Position numbers and translations under genes: made by a program. The notes under the pieces were generated by a model. The model saw only the letters and a program-made list of their open reading frames with translations. It searched no databases and was not told the DNA's origin. A stretch of 30,340 nt of DNA from a virus. Below, one piece after another: positions 5,922 through 13,063 of this stretch; the stretch's first letter is position 1, and each line of letters begins with the position of its first letter. Where the stretch lies: IMG/VR virus record IMGVR_UViG_3300045960_000111, positions 1 to 30,340 of that record; one strand, written 5' to 3'.

Positions 5922-7034
5922 CTACCCGGCGAGCCGGGACGCCTCCTCGTCAACAACCGCGTCCGCGACCTCCGCCGCGCTCGGCACCACCGGGGCCGGC
6001 AACATCGGGGCCAGGGCAGCGGCGAGTGCCGTAATGTCGACATTCCCAATCGTCAGGGCCGACACCCGGTCCAGGGTCTGCTGGGCAAGATCCCGGGCCT
6101 CCTCCGCAGCCGCCTTCGCCTCCTGCGCCGCGACCCGGGCCGCCTCCGCGATATTCCGCGCGTCCCCGGCCGTGTTCGCGGCCCCCATAGCGGTCGAGTG
6201 GATCTCCGACAACTTCGCCGGGACAGCCCCGTACCAGTCGCCCATACGCATCGCGTTCCGTGGTCCACCCATCCAATCCGGAGGCGGAGCACCAACTGTG
6301 CCGTTTTTGAACTCATCGAAGGACATGCCCAGATTCCAATCTCCATCAGAACTACCCGAACCCTCCGACGGTGGCGTGATCACCACACCACCGGACCCCC
6401 CCCCATGGGCCAGCGCACACAACTCGTCCACCGATCCCCGAAACGCGTTCACGTCGACCGTCCGACCGGCGACCGACCCAGACGACGAGAACTGCAACAC
6501 CGTCACGGCCCCCCAGCCGCCATACCGGGACGACCACCACGCCTCCGGCACCTTCTCGTACAACACCGACCCGTACCCCGCCCCAGACACGTACCGGGAG
6601 TCCCACAGGTACGGCGTTAGCGACGCGCCGTTCCACCCGCGCTTCGACCACCACCAGTTACCCGAGTACATGAACAACGGGTGGTCCCCGGCGAGTTCAC
6701 GCCACCGGGCGAAGAAGTCCACCGTCGTCTGCCAACTGGCGTCCGCCTCGTTATCGCACGCGGCGAGCCACCCGTTCGGACCGCCGTGGTCGCGGATACG
6801 CCCGTAGAACGCGTCGCATTGCGCCCGTCCGGACCCAGCCCGTAGGTAGTGGTACGCCCCCGGCACGGCACCGGACGCGAGCACCTGTCCCGCGAACGTG
6901 TCGAACATGCCATCACGGAACGTCTTCCCCTCTGTGGCCTTCATCCACACCCCGGAATATCCCTCGGATACGGCCCGGCCAACGTCGAACGATCCCTGAT
7001 GATTCGAGATGTCGATCAACCAAATACCCATCAT
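5922..7034 (-). CDS. Endolysin, GH25 muramidase with C-terminal extension
   Basis: This 370-residue lysin should cleave the beta-1,4 link between MurNAc and GlcNAc in host peptidoglycan at lysis. Residues 4-210 follow the GH25 lysozyme fold: IDISNHQG (Asp8), the KATEG motif near residue 35, PGAYHYL near 60 and the catalytic pair D-N-E (Asp94, Glu96). Residues 245-370 are a separate region with a WMGGPRN motif, an Ala/Glu-rich coiled coil and an Ala/Pro-rich end. It lacks a clear signal peptide, so it would need the holin to reach the wall. The start is Met-Met at 7034/7031 behind AGGAGGAGGTGA, the strongest ribosome binding site in the window. It is transcribed opposite to its neighbours. Confidence 0.92.
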   Translation of the reverse strand: MMGIWLIDISNHQGSFDVGRAVSEGYSGVWMKATEGKTFRDGMFDTFAGQVLASGAVPGAYHYLRAGSGRAQCDAFYGRIRDHGGPNGWLAACDNEADASWQTTVDFFARWRELAGDHPLFMYSGNWWWSKRGWNGASLTPYLWDSRYVSGAGYGSVLYEKVPEAWWSSRYGGWGAVTVLQFSSSGSVAGRTVDVNAFRGSVDELCALAHGGGSGGVVITPPSEGSGSSDGDWNLGMSFDEFKNGTVGAPPPDWMGGPRNAMRMGDWYGAVPAKLSEIHSTAMGAANTAGDARNIAEAARVAAQEAKAAAEEARDLAQQTLDRVSALTIGNVDITALAAALAPMLPAPVVPSAAEVADAVVDEEASRLAG

Positions 7035-7124
7035 GTCACCTCCTCCTAACTTGATCTCCAACGATAGACATCCGAACGGACCTCGGAGATCAACCTCACG
7101 CACAGCTACACGAGCTGGAAAGGC

Positions 7125-7157
7125 GGAAGCCCCGACCCTCCCCAGGCCGGGGCTTCC
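7125..7157. other. Hairpin in the endolysin-terminase gap
   Basis: The 304-base gap 7035-7338 lies between the divergent endolysin and small terminase genes. It contains a perfect 10-bp stem GGAAGCCCCG/CGGGGCTTCC (7125-7134 with 7148-7157) with a 13-base loop. Because packaging sites often lie near the small terminase gene, it could be part of a cos or pac region, or simply mRNA structure. A TTAGGGT box at 7268-7274 could be a -10 element for the terminase. No gene is supported in the gap. Confidence 0.35.
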
Positions 7158-7338
7158 ATCGGACGCCACAACTTCCCCTCCAGAGCGTGACGTCCGTGTC
7201 CCCATCATGGCACCGCGCCGGAACCACTGTCGACCCACGTGACACAACCCGAATCATGACGTGATCATTAGGGTGGAACGACGGCACAGGGCCGCGACCT
7301 GACATCGGGCGTGGCCTACCGAACGTAGCGAGGCGACC

Positions 7339-7938
7339 ATGGCGAAACGTAGTCCCATCGACCTCGACCCGGGCCGTGAACCGTGGGACCAGCAGCCCCG
7401 GGAGACGTCGAAGCAGTACGAGCGGTTCCTCCGGTTCCGGGACCTCGGCCGGATGAGGTCCCTAACAACCGCTAACAAGGTGCTAACGGGAATAGGGGAT
7501 GAACTCACCTATGGCACCATAAGGATCCAATCCCACACATACCGGTGGACCGAACGCGCACAAGCGTGGGACCGACACCAAGACGAAATCGACCGCGACC
7601 GGATCACCCAGGCCCGACGCGACATGATCGCCCGTCACCAGAAGATCGCCGGAGCACTAGCAACGAAGGCCCTCGGCGCACTCCGCGTCATACGGGAAGC
7701 GGACCTCGACCCGGCCGACGTCGTCCGATTCCTCAAACTCGCCACCGACCTCGAAGTACGCGCGCTCGGCGAACCCAACCAGACGATCGCCGTGACCGGC
7801 CCGGCCGGGGGACCGATCGTCACCGAGGACATCACGCACCTCACCGACGAGGAACGGCGCGTACGCCTCAAGAAGGTCGCGACCGAACTCGCGCGCCGTG
7901 CCGGCCTCAAAACCACCGAAAACGACAACGAGGAATGA
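7339..7938 (+). CDS. terS: Terminase small subunit
   Basis: The product is 199 residues. The N-terminus WDQQPRETSKQYERFLRFRD, followed by a helix-turn-helix-like segment and the WTERAQAWDRHQDEIDRD motif, is the pattern of the small terminase family of Gram-positive phages, which recognises the packaging start and loads the large subunit. A long helix (about 100-125) and the segment LKLATDLEVRALGEPNQ follow; these are also typical. ATG 7339 has GAGG six bases upstream. Its TGA overlaps an ATG (ATGA) of the holin candidate. The large subunit is unusually far away, at 16886. Confidence 0.8.
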   Translation: MAKRSPIDLDPGREPWDQQPRETSKQYERFLRFRDLGRMRSLTTANKVLTGIGDELTYGTIRIQSHTYRWTERAQAWDRHQDEIDRDRITQARRDMIARHQKIAGALATKALGALRVIREADLDPADVVRFLKLATDLEVRALGEPNQTIAVTGPAGGPIVTEDITHLTDEERRVRLKKVATELARRAGLKTTENDNEE

Positions 7939-7940
7939 CC

Positions 7941-8327
7941 ATGCCCAAAACACCGAAAGGCGACACCACCGACAACGACATGCAGGCGGTAGGCCACCAA
8001 ATCGGCTCACTCGCCAGCGTCCTCGTCGTCGCTGCCGTCCAGTTCGGCATACCCCTCACCCCGGGCCAGCAATCATCCATCCTGTCCGTCATCGCCGTTG
8101 CCTGGGCGCTCTTCGCCACCATCTACGGCATCCGGCACCGAATCCCGAGGCGGAACCGGAACGACCCGAACAACCGGACGCAACCCCCGACGACCCCACG
8201 AACAACCACGCCCCACGTCCCACGTGACCCCAACACCACGCCGAACATCAACCGCACCAGACGAATCAGAACCACGGGGATCGACCACGGCACTACCAAC
8301 CAACCCGAACAGGACAAGGTGCCGTAG
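7941..8327 (+). CDS. Holin candidate, two membrane helices
   Basis: The product is 128 residues with two hydrophobic segments, about residues 18-37 (IGSLASVLVVAAVQFGI) and 47-67 (SILSVIAVAWALFATIYGI), separated by a short turn with LTPGQQ. The C-terminal tail is long, basic and Asn/Pro/Thr/Arg-rich. This is the layout of small class II type holins that open the membrane for the endolysin encoded nearby. Two starts are possible, ATG 7935 in the ATGA overlap and ATG 7941; I prefer 7941 for its spacing from AGGA. The tail overlaps an opposite-strand gene (8073-8474), so its odd composition may partly reflect dual coding. Confidence 0.75.
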   Translation: MPKTPKGDTTDNDMQAVGHQIGSLASVLVVAAVQFGIPLTPGQQSSILSVIAVAWALFATIYGIRHRIPRRNRNDPNNRTQPPTTPRTTTPHVPRDPNTTPNINRTRRIRTTGIDHGTTNQPEQDKVP

Positions 8328-8474
8328 CACACCAGCGACCCGCCCCGGATCAGCCCCGACCCGCTTCGCGATCGTGGCCGTGTCAGTGGCACCACCATCC
8401 CGCAACGCCGACACGACCCAGTCCGCGATCCCACCGGCGACCATGAACGGATAGCTACCCCTACGACCACGCAT
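8073..8474 (-). CDS. Leftward winged-helix-like DNA-binding protein
   Basis: The frame encodes 133 residues. Residues 10-65 look like a helix-turn-helix or winged-helix domain: a leading helix (IADWVVSALRDGG), then TDTATIAKRVGADPGRVAGV as the two HTH helices, then LRHLVLFGLVG. The remaining half is Val/Gly/Arg-rich and lies opposite the holin tail, so it is less convincing. The well-formed part (about 8270-8474) covers the one stretch (8328-8516) with no rightward gene, which supports it. The ATG at 8474 has only GGGGGT directly before it. It could be a small regulator; the C-terminal extent is uncertain. Confidence 0.55.
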   Translation of the reverse strand: MRGRRGSYPFMVAGGIADWVVSALRDGGATDTATIAKRVGADPGRVAGVLRHLVLFGLVGSAVVDPRGSDSSGAVDVRRGVGVTWDVGRGCSWGRRGLRPVVRVVPVPPRDSVPDAVDGGEERPGNGDDGQDG

Positions 8475-8516
8475 ACCCCCATCATGACCACCAACGAGCC
8501 ACCACGGGAAGGGACC

Positions 8517-9155
8517 ATGGAACGCCGGCTGGACTACCAAGATCTCGACACCATCGAACCCGCCCCCAACAACCCCAAGGAACACCAGATCGACAACGTC
8601 CGCGCGTCCATCGACCGGTTCGGCTACGTCGCACCCATGATCATCGATGATCGAACCGGACGCCTCGTCGTCGGGCATGGCCGACTCGAATCCCTCAAAG
8701 CACGACGGGACGCCGGGGAAACCCCACCGGAGGGCATCCAGGTCGACGACGCTGGCCGATGGTTCGCCCCCGTCATCCACGGCTGGGCATCCCGATCCGA
8801 CGCGGACGCAGCCGCGTACGTCGTTGCCGACAACCATCTAACCGAACTCGGCGGATGGGACTACGAATCGCTCAACGACCTACTCTCCACCCTCCCCGAT
8901 GACCTCCGTGAGATCGTTTCCTTCGACCAGGAGGAGATCGACGACATCCTCAACGCAACCAAAGATATCGATCTTGACGAGTTAGCCGATGACCTCGGCC
9001 CAAACGACCGAAACGCCCTTTGGCCAACCATCTCAATCCCAAAATGCCCACCACACCTGGTCGCGGTCTGGCTCGAGCGTGTCCACGAACACAACGACGA
9101 CCCCATCGAGGCATTCGCTGCGCTCCTCGGCCTGCCACCAGAACTACCGGTGTGA
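8517..9155 (+). CDS. ParB/Srx-domain protein
   Basis: The product is 212 residues. Residues 8-110 follow the N-terminal ParB-like domain: PAPNNPKEHQIDNVRASI, then FGYVAPMIID and the GHGRLESL motif, then a segment ending DAAAYVVADNHLTELGGWD. In phages, stand-alone ParB domains of this kind often sit beside DNA modification genes or act as nucleases; the precise role here is not shown. The C-terminal half is acidic and ends with a small helical region (LVAVWLERVHEHNDDP). I chose ATG 8517 (GGAAGGGA upstream) over ATG 8484. The stop is one base before ATG 9157. Confidence 0.82.
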   Translation: MERRLDYQDLDTIEPAPNNPKEHQIDNVRASIDRFGYVAPMIIDDRTGRLVVGHGRLESLKARRDAGETPPEGIQVDDAGRWFAPVIHGWASRSDADAAAYVVADNHLTELGGWDYESLNDLLSTLPDDLREIVSFDQEEIDDILNATKDIDLDELADDLGPNDRNALWPTISIPKCPPHLVAVWLERVHEHNDDPIEAFAALLGLPPELPV

Positions 9156-9156
9156 C

Positions 9157-9312
9157 ATGCACACACAACGAACAGTGCGAATCTTGGTGTCTTACGCCTA
9201 TGGCGGCACCATCAACTACACGGACGAGGTCGAATACGCTACACAGCGCGGCATACGACTACAAATCATGGCCGATTATGGTGTCCCCTTTCAAGGGTGT
9301 TGTGCACCATGA
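9157..9312 (+). CDS. 51-residue small protein
   Basis: The product begins one base after the ParB-domain gene ends and stops inside a long inverted repeat. It has 51 residues, with a beta-like start (TVRILVSYAYGGTINYTDEV), a basic middle and a Cys-Cys pair at the end. Codons are less G/C-biased than its neighbours. No family recognised; the tight spacing is the main support. Confidence 0.5.
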   Translation: MHTQRTVRILVSYAYGGTINYTDEVEYATQRGIRLQIMADYGVPFQGCCAP

Positions 9313-9365
9313 TGCGGCCCCGGTGTCGCCTCTGGAAGTGGCTTCGCCGGGGCCGCATCATGGTG
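9305..9365. terminator. Long inverted repeat between convergent genes
   Basis: A perfect 19-bp inverted repeat (9305-9323 with 9347-9365) with a 23-base loop separates rightward gene 9157 from leftward gene 9366. Its left arm contains the stop of gene 9157, and its right arm ends one base before the stop of gene 9366. It can serve as a terminator in both directions. Confidence 0.75.
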
Positions 9366-9566
9366 CTACCGGGACTCCTTGCCGTTCGACCGTACGGACA
9401 CCGACTGGAAACCAACTATGCCGTCTGAGCCGACCATCGACTGAACAGCCGTGTTGACGTACTGGACCACGTCGGCCCGGAGCGCGTCACGATCGGTGCC
9501 ACAGTGATACTCCTTGTCCCAGGTATCTGGGTCGACGTCGAACGTCACCACAATTTGGATCTTCAT
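9366..9566 (-). CDS. Small conserved phage protein
   Basis: The product is 66 residues: a strand MKIQIVVTFDVDP, a helix TDRDALRADVVQYVNTAVQS, then strands (GFQSVSVRSNG). This ferredoxin-like alpha/beta pattern is common among small actinophage proteins of unknown function. The start ATG overlaps the TGA of the upstream leftward gene (ATGA), so the two are cotranscribed from the promoter at 9963-9991. Confidence 0.75.
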   Translation of the reverse strand: MKIQIVVTFDVDPDTWDKEYHCGTDRDALRADVVQYVNTAVQSMVGSDGIVGFQSVSVRSNGKESR

Positions 9567-9925
9567 CGGATCGTCTTGGTGGAAAACGCTTTCACCGTGG
9601 TGGCCTCGGCCGTGTGAATGGCACAGTAGGCGGAACCGTGCTGACGCTCGTTGTCGCAACCCACGATGCCGTGAACAGGGTGCGGGTCGATCCACGCGCA
9701 TGGCCGCATCTCCTCGTCACCGGCGCGGAGGGCCTCGCCGCAGGTGTTGGCGTGGTCGGTGATGACGGTTCCCTCCCCGTCGACGGTGCGCCACGTTCGG
9801 TCGTTGCCCCGGTAGACGTGGGCGACCATGAATCCCTCGGGGTTGATGAGGGTCCAGGCCCCGACGTTCGAGATCATTCCCCGCTTCCAGACGAATCCGT
9901 CCTTGGCGAGTGTGGTGGTAGTCAT
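9563..9925 (-). CDS. Hypothetical protein with Cys/His zinc-like motif
   Basis: The product is 120 residues. Residues 8-70 look like a beta-rich domain (FVWKRGMISNVGAWTLINPE). Residues 80-110 hold three Cys and several His (CAWIDPHPVHGIVGCDNERQ, then YCAIH), a likely zinc site. The start is ATG 9925 behind AGAAAGGG. A promoter with TTGACG/CATACT lies about 38 bases upstream. Function unknown. Confidence 0.75.
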   Translation of the reverse strand: MTTTTLAKDGFVWKRGMISNVGAWTLINPEGFMVAHVYRGNDRTWRTVDGEGTVITDHANTCGEALRAGDEEMRPCAWIDPHPVHGIVGCDNERQHGSAYCAIHTAEATTVKAFSTKTIR

Positions 9926-9962
9926 GGCGTTTCCCTTTCTTAGCTGGTCAATGCGTGGTGCC

Positions 9963-10005
9963 AGTATGAACCATGCACGCAACACCGTCAACCATTACGA
10001 CGTAG
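9963..10005 (-). promoter_or_regulatory. Leftward promoter with TTACGACGTA operator
   Basis: On the minus strand TTGACG (9986-9991), 17 bases and CATACT (9963-9968) form a strong promoter for gene 9925. Directly upstream is CTACGTCGTAA (9995-10005), matching the operator at 10488 and 12971 with the same three-base distance to TTGACG. Confidence 0.7.
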
Positions 10006-10084
10006 ATCCGATATCTGGTACGACGATTGGGGTGTTGACGTCGTACCCGTAATCCACCAGCCACGCGCGCGGCATGGGTTGAGC

Positions 10085-10111
10085 GGGTGTGCCGGCCGAC
10101 CCGGCACACCC
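10085..10111. terminator. Hairpin terminator of gene 10402
   Basis: A perfect 11-bp stem GGGTGTGCCGG/CCGGCACACCC (10085-10095 with 10101-10111) with a 5-base loop, just after the leftward stop at 10121. Confidence 0.65.
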
Positions 10112-10120
10112 CGACGCGCG

Positions 10121-10402
10121 TCAGACCACGTGCGCGTAACACTTCGGCCACCGGTACCAGCCATCCTTGACCAGCACGTAGCCCTTCCCGTCGACGATCC
10201 GGATCGCCTGGATCTTGCGCCGTCCGCCGGACCGGAACCCGAGGGCGCACAGGGTGTCTCCGACGACCAATTGGTTGAACGCGCAGCACTCGACGTCGCG
10301 GCTTCCGACGAGCGCCTCGTTCACGCGGAGGTTCCCGATCACCTTGTCTTCCGAGAAGTCGGTAGCGGCGTTGATGGCGGAGGTGTGGGTGTAGGTGTTC
10401 AT
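10121..10402 (-). CDS. Hypothetical leftward protein
   Basis: The product is 93 residues. It has a short polar N-terminus, then a likely beta-barrel-like region (FNQLVVGDTLCALGF, KIQAIRIVDGKGYVLVKDGW) and a short Cys-His end. ATG 10402 is behind CCAGGAGG with a seven-base gap. It is driven by the leftward promoter at 10455-10484, which is divergent from that of gene 10565. No family recognised. Confidence 0.75.
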   Translation of the reverse strand: MNTYTHTSAINAATDFSEDKVIGNLRVNEALVGSRDVECCAFNQLVVGDTLCALGFRSGGRRKIQAIRIVDGKGYVLVKDGWYRWPKCYAHVV

Positions 10403-10454
10403 GGGGTTCCTCCTGGTGAGTGGGGGTTTTGCCTCCGTTCCCGACGACATGTTC

Positions 10455-10498
10455 AGTATGGAGGAGACATCGTAACTACGTCAACTTTTACGACGGAA
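10455..10498 (-). promoter_or_regulatory. Leftward promoter with operator, divergent region
   Basis: On the minus strand TTGACG (10479-10484), 18 bases and CATACT (10455-10460). Upstream is CCGTCGTAAA (half-conserved operator, 10487-10496), placed as at 9995 and 12971. Confidence 0.65.
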
Positions 10499-10528
10499 AA
10501 TCTGGAATGACCACGTCGCATCTACGCC

Positions 10529-10564
10529 TTGACTTACGACCACGCTACGCGGGATGATGACCCA
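10529..10564 (+). promoter_or_regulatory. Rightward leaderless promoter of gene 10565
   Basis: TTGACT (10529-10534) and GATGAT (10553-10558) are 18 bases apart, with six bases to ATG 10565. The context ATCTACGCCTTGACTTACG is almost identical to that of the promoter at 13001, so both are probably controlled alike. Confidence 0.6.
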
Positions 10565-10810
10565 ATGACCGAACTCGACCCGACCGCCATCGACCTCGCC
10601 AGGATCGAGGCCGACTACGACAAGGCCCTCGCCCGCCTCGCCATGATCAAGGCCATGCGCCGGATGAAGCGCCGCGACCACAAGGCCGCCATCGCAGCGG
10701 TGCTCACGGCCGAGCCGACCGCGACCAACGTCGACCTCGCCGCACGGTTCGCCGTGACCGAGGGCACCATCCGGAACATCCGACGCGGACTCGCGACCCC
10801 AACACCATGA
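10565..10810 (+). CDS. Small helix-turn-helix protein
   Basis: The product is 81 residues. Residues 8-45 form a long charged helix (DLARIEADYDKALARLAMIK), and residues 55-77 form a helix-turn-helix (NVDLAARFAVTEGTIRNIRR). It is probably a DNA-binding regulator and a candidate binder of the shared operators in this region. ATG 10565 is six bases after the -10 box with no ribosome binding site, so leaderless. An in-frame TTG at 10529 is part of the -35 box and is rejected. It overlaps the nuclease gene by ATGA. Confidence 0.78.
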   Translation: MTELDPTAIDLARIEADYDKALARLAMIKAMRRMKRRDHKAAIAAVLTAEPTATNVDLAARFAVTEGTIRNIRRGLATPTP

Positions 10811-11295
10811 CCACCACCCGAGCCAAACCGGCCGTTCGGAAACCCCGACGAACCGAGGAACTCGACATCCAGTCAGCGATCATCGAACTCTGCCTTCTCC
10901 TCGGATACCTCGTCTTCCACGACAACGACCCCCGACGCAACCGGGCCGGCTTCCCTGATCTCGTCATAGCTGGGTACGGGGTCGTCATCGTGATCGAGTT
11001 GAAGACCGACCGGAACGAACCCACACCCGAACAGCGCGCCTGGCTCGACGCGTTCACGGACGCCGGCCTCGACGCGCGGGTGTACCGCACCTCCGCCTGG
11101 AAGACCGGCGACCTCGCCAACGAACTCAAGACCATCAAACGGAACTGGATCCGCACTCACCCAAGGACGACGACATGCCCTACGACCCGACCCTCCCAAT
11201 CCCGGCCGCGACCGACATCGACACCCGCCGTCCCGCCGAAGAGCCGGCGTGGTGGTCGTGCCGCTTCTGCGGCTTCACCGAGTCCGGCCCGATGA
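10807..11295 (+). CDS. VRR-NUC domain nuclease
   Basis: Residues 15-115 match the VRR-NUC (PD-(D/E)XK) fold: a leading helix (ELDIQSAIIELCLLLGYLVF), the RAGFPDLVIAG motif with the catalytic Asp near residue 57, and IELK near residue 70. Phage VRR-NUC proteins cut branched or other structured DNA and often act with helicases during replication or recombination. The last 40 residues are Ser/Pro/Arg-rich and overlap gene 11175, which has better codon usage there. The enzyme core ends near 11165; the tail is probably dispensable, or a stop has been lost. Confidence 0.82.
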   Translation: MTTTRAKPAVRKPRRTEELDIQSAIIELCLLLGYLVFHDNDPRRNRAGFPDLVIAGYGVVIVIELKTDRNEPTPEQRAWLDAFTDAGLDARVYRTSAWKTGDLANELKTIKRNWIRTHPRTTTCPTTRPSQSRPRPTSTPAVPPKSRRGGRAASAASPSPAR

Positions 11296-11630
11296 CCCCC
11301 TACGCGGAGGTCCGACGCTGCGCGGCACACGAGTACCGATGCCCGAAACGTCCGGCCGACGACGTCCCGGGGCAGCACGAACGGGCCGCGTACCAGTTTG
11401 TGCACGCGGCCAACCTCCGCCGTGAATTGGTCAGGCTGTCCTGCAACCTCGACGACCGGCACGCCCTGCTCCGCCGCACCTGGTTCTTCGACTTTTCCGG
11501 CCGGCGTGCGCACCGAGCCGCGATCGACGACCTGTCCAGCCAGGTTGTCGGTGTCCACGCGCGTGCCCTCGCCCTCGGCCTGAGCGACGGTTGGGACGAC
11601 CCGCGCTTCAGGCCGGCCGCCCTGCGGTAG
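11175..11630 (+). CDS. Zinc-binding hypothetical protein
   Basis: The product is 151 residues. Residues 29-67 contain CRFCGF, then a Cys, a His and a further Cys (RRCAAHEYRCPK), a likely treble-clef or zinc-finger site. The rest is helical with a basic segment (FSGRRAHRAAIDDL). ATG 11175 has AAGGA upstream and lies inside the end of the nuclease gene, so the pair is probably translationally coupled. Function unknown. Confidence 0.75.
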   Translation: MPYDPTLPIPAATDIDTRRPAEEPAWWSCRFCGFTESGPMTPYAEVRRCAAHEYRCPKRPADDVPGQHERAAYQFVHAANLRRELVRLSCNLDDRHALLRRTWFFDFSGRRAHRAAIDDLSSQVVGVHARALALGLSDGWDDPRFRPAALR

Positions 11631-11682
11631 CGACCCGGCGACGATCCGACCACATGGGCGACATCCAGTTAGGGTGTCGCCC

Positions 11683-11895
11683 ATGACCGTTGATGGGACA
11701 CCCGAACCGACCCAGGAACACCCGGTGTACACGATGGTGTTGGAGGACGGGGGGAGCGCCACCGACCGCTACATGATCCGGTGCGACGAGGGATGGCGCG
11801 AGATGATCGTCTGTGAGGGTATGTACCGGTGGGCTGCCGAATGGCTCCTCCGCGTCCTCGGAAACCGCCCGTACGCCGACGGAAACGCCCCCTGA
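11683..11895 (+). CDS. Small hypothetical, probably leaderless
   Basis: The product is 70 residues, acidic, with a Trp-rich C-terminal helix (MYRWAAEWLLRVLG). TAGGGT (11670-11675) lies seven bases before ATG 11683, the leaderless geometry seen in the left region, though the -35 box is poor. A 32-bp palindromic terminator follows. Confidence 0.65.
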   Translation: MTVDGTPEPTQEHPVYTMVLEDGGSATDRYMIRCDEGWREMIVCEGMYRWAAEWLLRVLGNRPYADGNAP

Positions 11896-11919
11896 CCACA
11901 ACCATACCCAGAACACGGG

Positions 11920-11951
11920 AAGGCCCGTCAGGATCGATCCTGACGGGCCTT
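11920..11951. terminator. Perfect 32-bp palindromic terminator
   Basis: The sequence 11920-11951 is a perfect palindrome (16-bp arms, starting AAGGCCCG, centre GATCGATC). It lies between convergent genes 11683 and 11970 and should terminate both. Confidence 0.75.
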
Positions 11952-11969
11952 CGTCGTCGTGCCGTACCG

Positions 11970-12893
11970 CTACGCCTTCGGCGCGTCCTCGGCGATCTCC
12001 CAGAACGGGGCCGACAACACGAACCGGCCGACGGTCCCCGTGTCCTCCAACCGCATCTCGCAAATCAGGCCGATCTCGTCGACCTCAAGGATCGTGCCGT
12101 ACCGGTCGTTCGTGACGCAGTGCCAGCGCTGGCCAACCGCGAACGCCGGCTGGTCCACGTACCGCATGCTTTCCGGTCCCGCGTACCCGGTGCTGGTCGC
12201 GGACCGGATCTCGTACGCTCGGTCGGTCGGGTCGATGGGGTTCTCGCTCATCCCGATCACGACCCCGAACTGGTTGTCACGCTGCCCGAATCGGTAGTAC
12301 ACCCGGTCGCCAACCTCGTACGTCCGGTTGAACGGGCCGAACCCGGGCCGGTCGAGCAGGGTCGCCTTCCGCTCGTCGGACGCGTGGTAGGTATAGATGT
12401 CGTCGCGGCCGTTGACGCCCTCCTCGACCTGGATCGCCCAGTCGCGGTTCTTCATGACGAACCAGGTGCGGACGACGAGGCGGGGGGTCGGGTCGCCGGG
12501 CAGGATGACGGTGTCGAACCCGGCGATGGCGACCTGCCCGGTCGGTCCGGTCGCGTGCACCTCCTTGGCGCGGTAGTCGACAAACATGATCTTCCACCGC
12601 TGGGCGCCCGACCCGTCGATGGTGACGAAGTCGTTGATACGCCAGTGGTTCATAACCTTCAGCGCCTTGGCGAGGGCGACCCGGTACTGTGGCCGGTCGT
12701 CGTCGTGGCACGGACACGCGCACTCGGCCGGTCCACCAATGGGGAAGATCCAGCCGGAGCAGACCTCGTGGTGTCCGTCGACGCAGTTGCAGGTGATGTC
12801 GTTTCGGGTGCTACGCCAGATTCCCGTGATGGTCCGACCGCCGTTGGCGATCATGTCCTCGAACTTGGCGAGTGCCGGGCCGGTGAGGTTCAC
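11970..12893 (-). CDS. Hypothetical multi-domain protein with Cys cluster
   Basis: The product is 307 residues from GTG 12893, which is placed by GGAGG four bases upstream. Residues 30-70 contain six Cys and three His (CNCVDGHHEVC, then CACPCH), a probable zinc domain. The rest is several beta-rich modules with repeated barrel-like patterns: FVTIDGSGAQRWKIMFVDYR, YEVGDRVYYRFGQRDNQFGV and FAVGQRWHCVTNDRYGTILE. The last two look like KOW/SH3-type repeats. A soluble nucleic-acid or protein-binding role is possible. A strong promoter with a perfect operator lies about 45 bases upstream. Confidence 0.75.
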   Translation of the reverse strand: MNLTGPALAKFEDMIANGGRTITGIWRSTRNDITCNCVDGHHEVCSGWIFPIGGPAECACPCHDDDRPQYRVALAKALKVMNHWRINDFVTIDGSGAQRWKIMFVDYRAKEVHATGPTGQVAIAGFDTVILPGDPTPRLVVRTWFVMKNRDWAIQVEEGVNGRDDIYTYHASDERKATLLDRPGFGPFNRTYEVGDRVYYRFGQRDNQFGVVIGMSENPIDPTDRAYEIRSATSTGYAGPESMRYVDQPAFAVGQRWHCVTNDRYGTILEVDEIGLICEMRLEDTGTVGRFVLSAPFWEIAEDAPKA

Positions 12894-12938
12894 GGTTCCT
12901 CCGTGGTGTGGGTGTCGGGCTTCTCCGTGGGCTCGTTC

Positions 12939-12981
12939 AGAATACGCGTGATTCGTAGATACGTCAAGTATTACGACGTAA
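12939..12981 (-). promoter_or_regulatory. Leftward promoter with perfect TTACGACGTAA operator
   Basis: On the minus strand TTGACG (12962-12967), 17 bases, TATTCT (12939-12944). The palindrome TTACG-A-CGTAA (12971-12981) sits three bases upstream of the -35 box. Confidence 0.75.
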
Positions 12982-13000
12982 GGAATAGCGTATCTACGAC

Positions 13001-13028
13001 TTGACTTACGTGACGCGTGCGATACTAT
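13001..13028 (+). promoter_or_regulatory. Rightward promoter of gene 13064
   Basis: TTGACT (13001-13006) and TACTAT (13023-13028), 16 bases apart, in the context TATCTACGACTTGACTTACG shared with 10521-10539. It is back to back with the leftward promoter at 12939. Confidence 0.65.
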
Positions 13029-13063
13029 TGACCAGTCAACGCACGCCACGAAGGGGAACCCCG

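Noticed and set aside
7035-7247. N-terminal extension of the endolysin
   Set aside because: The AGGAGGAGGTGA site fixes the start at 7034; upstream residues do not resemble a signal peptide or lysin domain.
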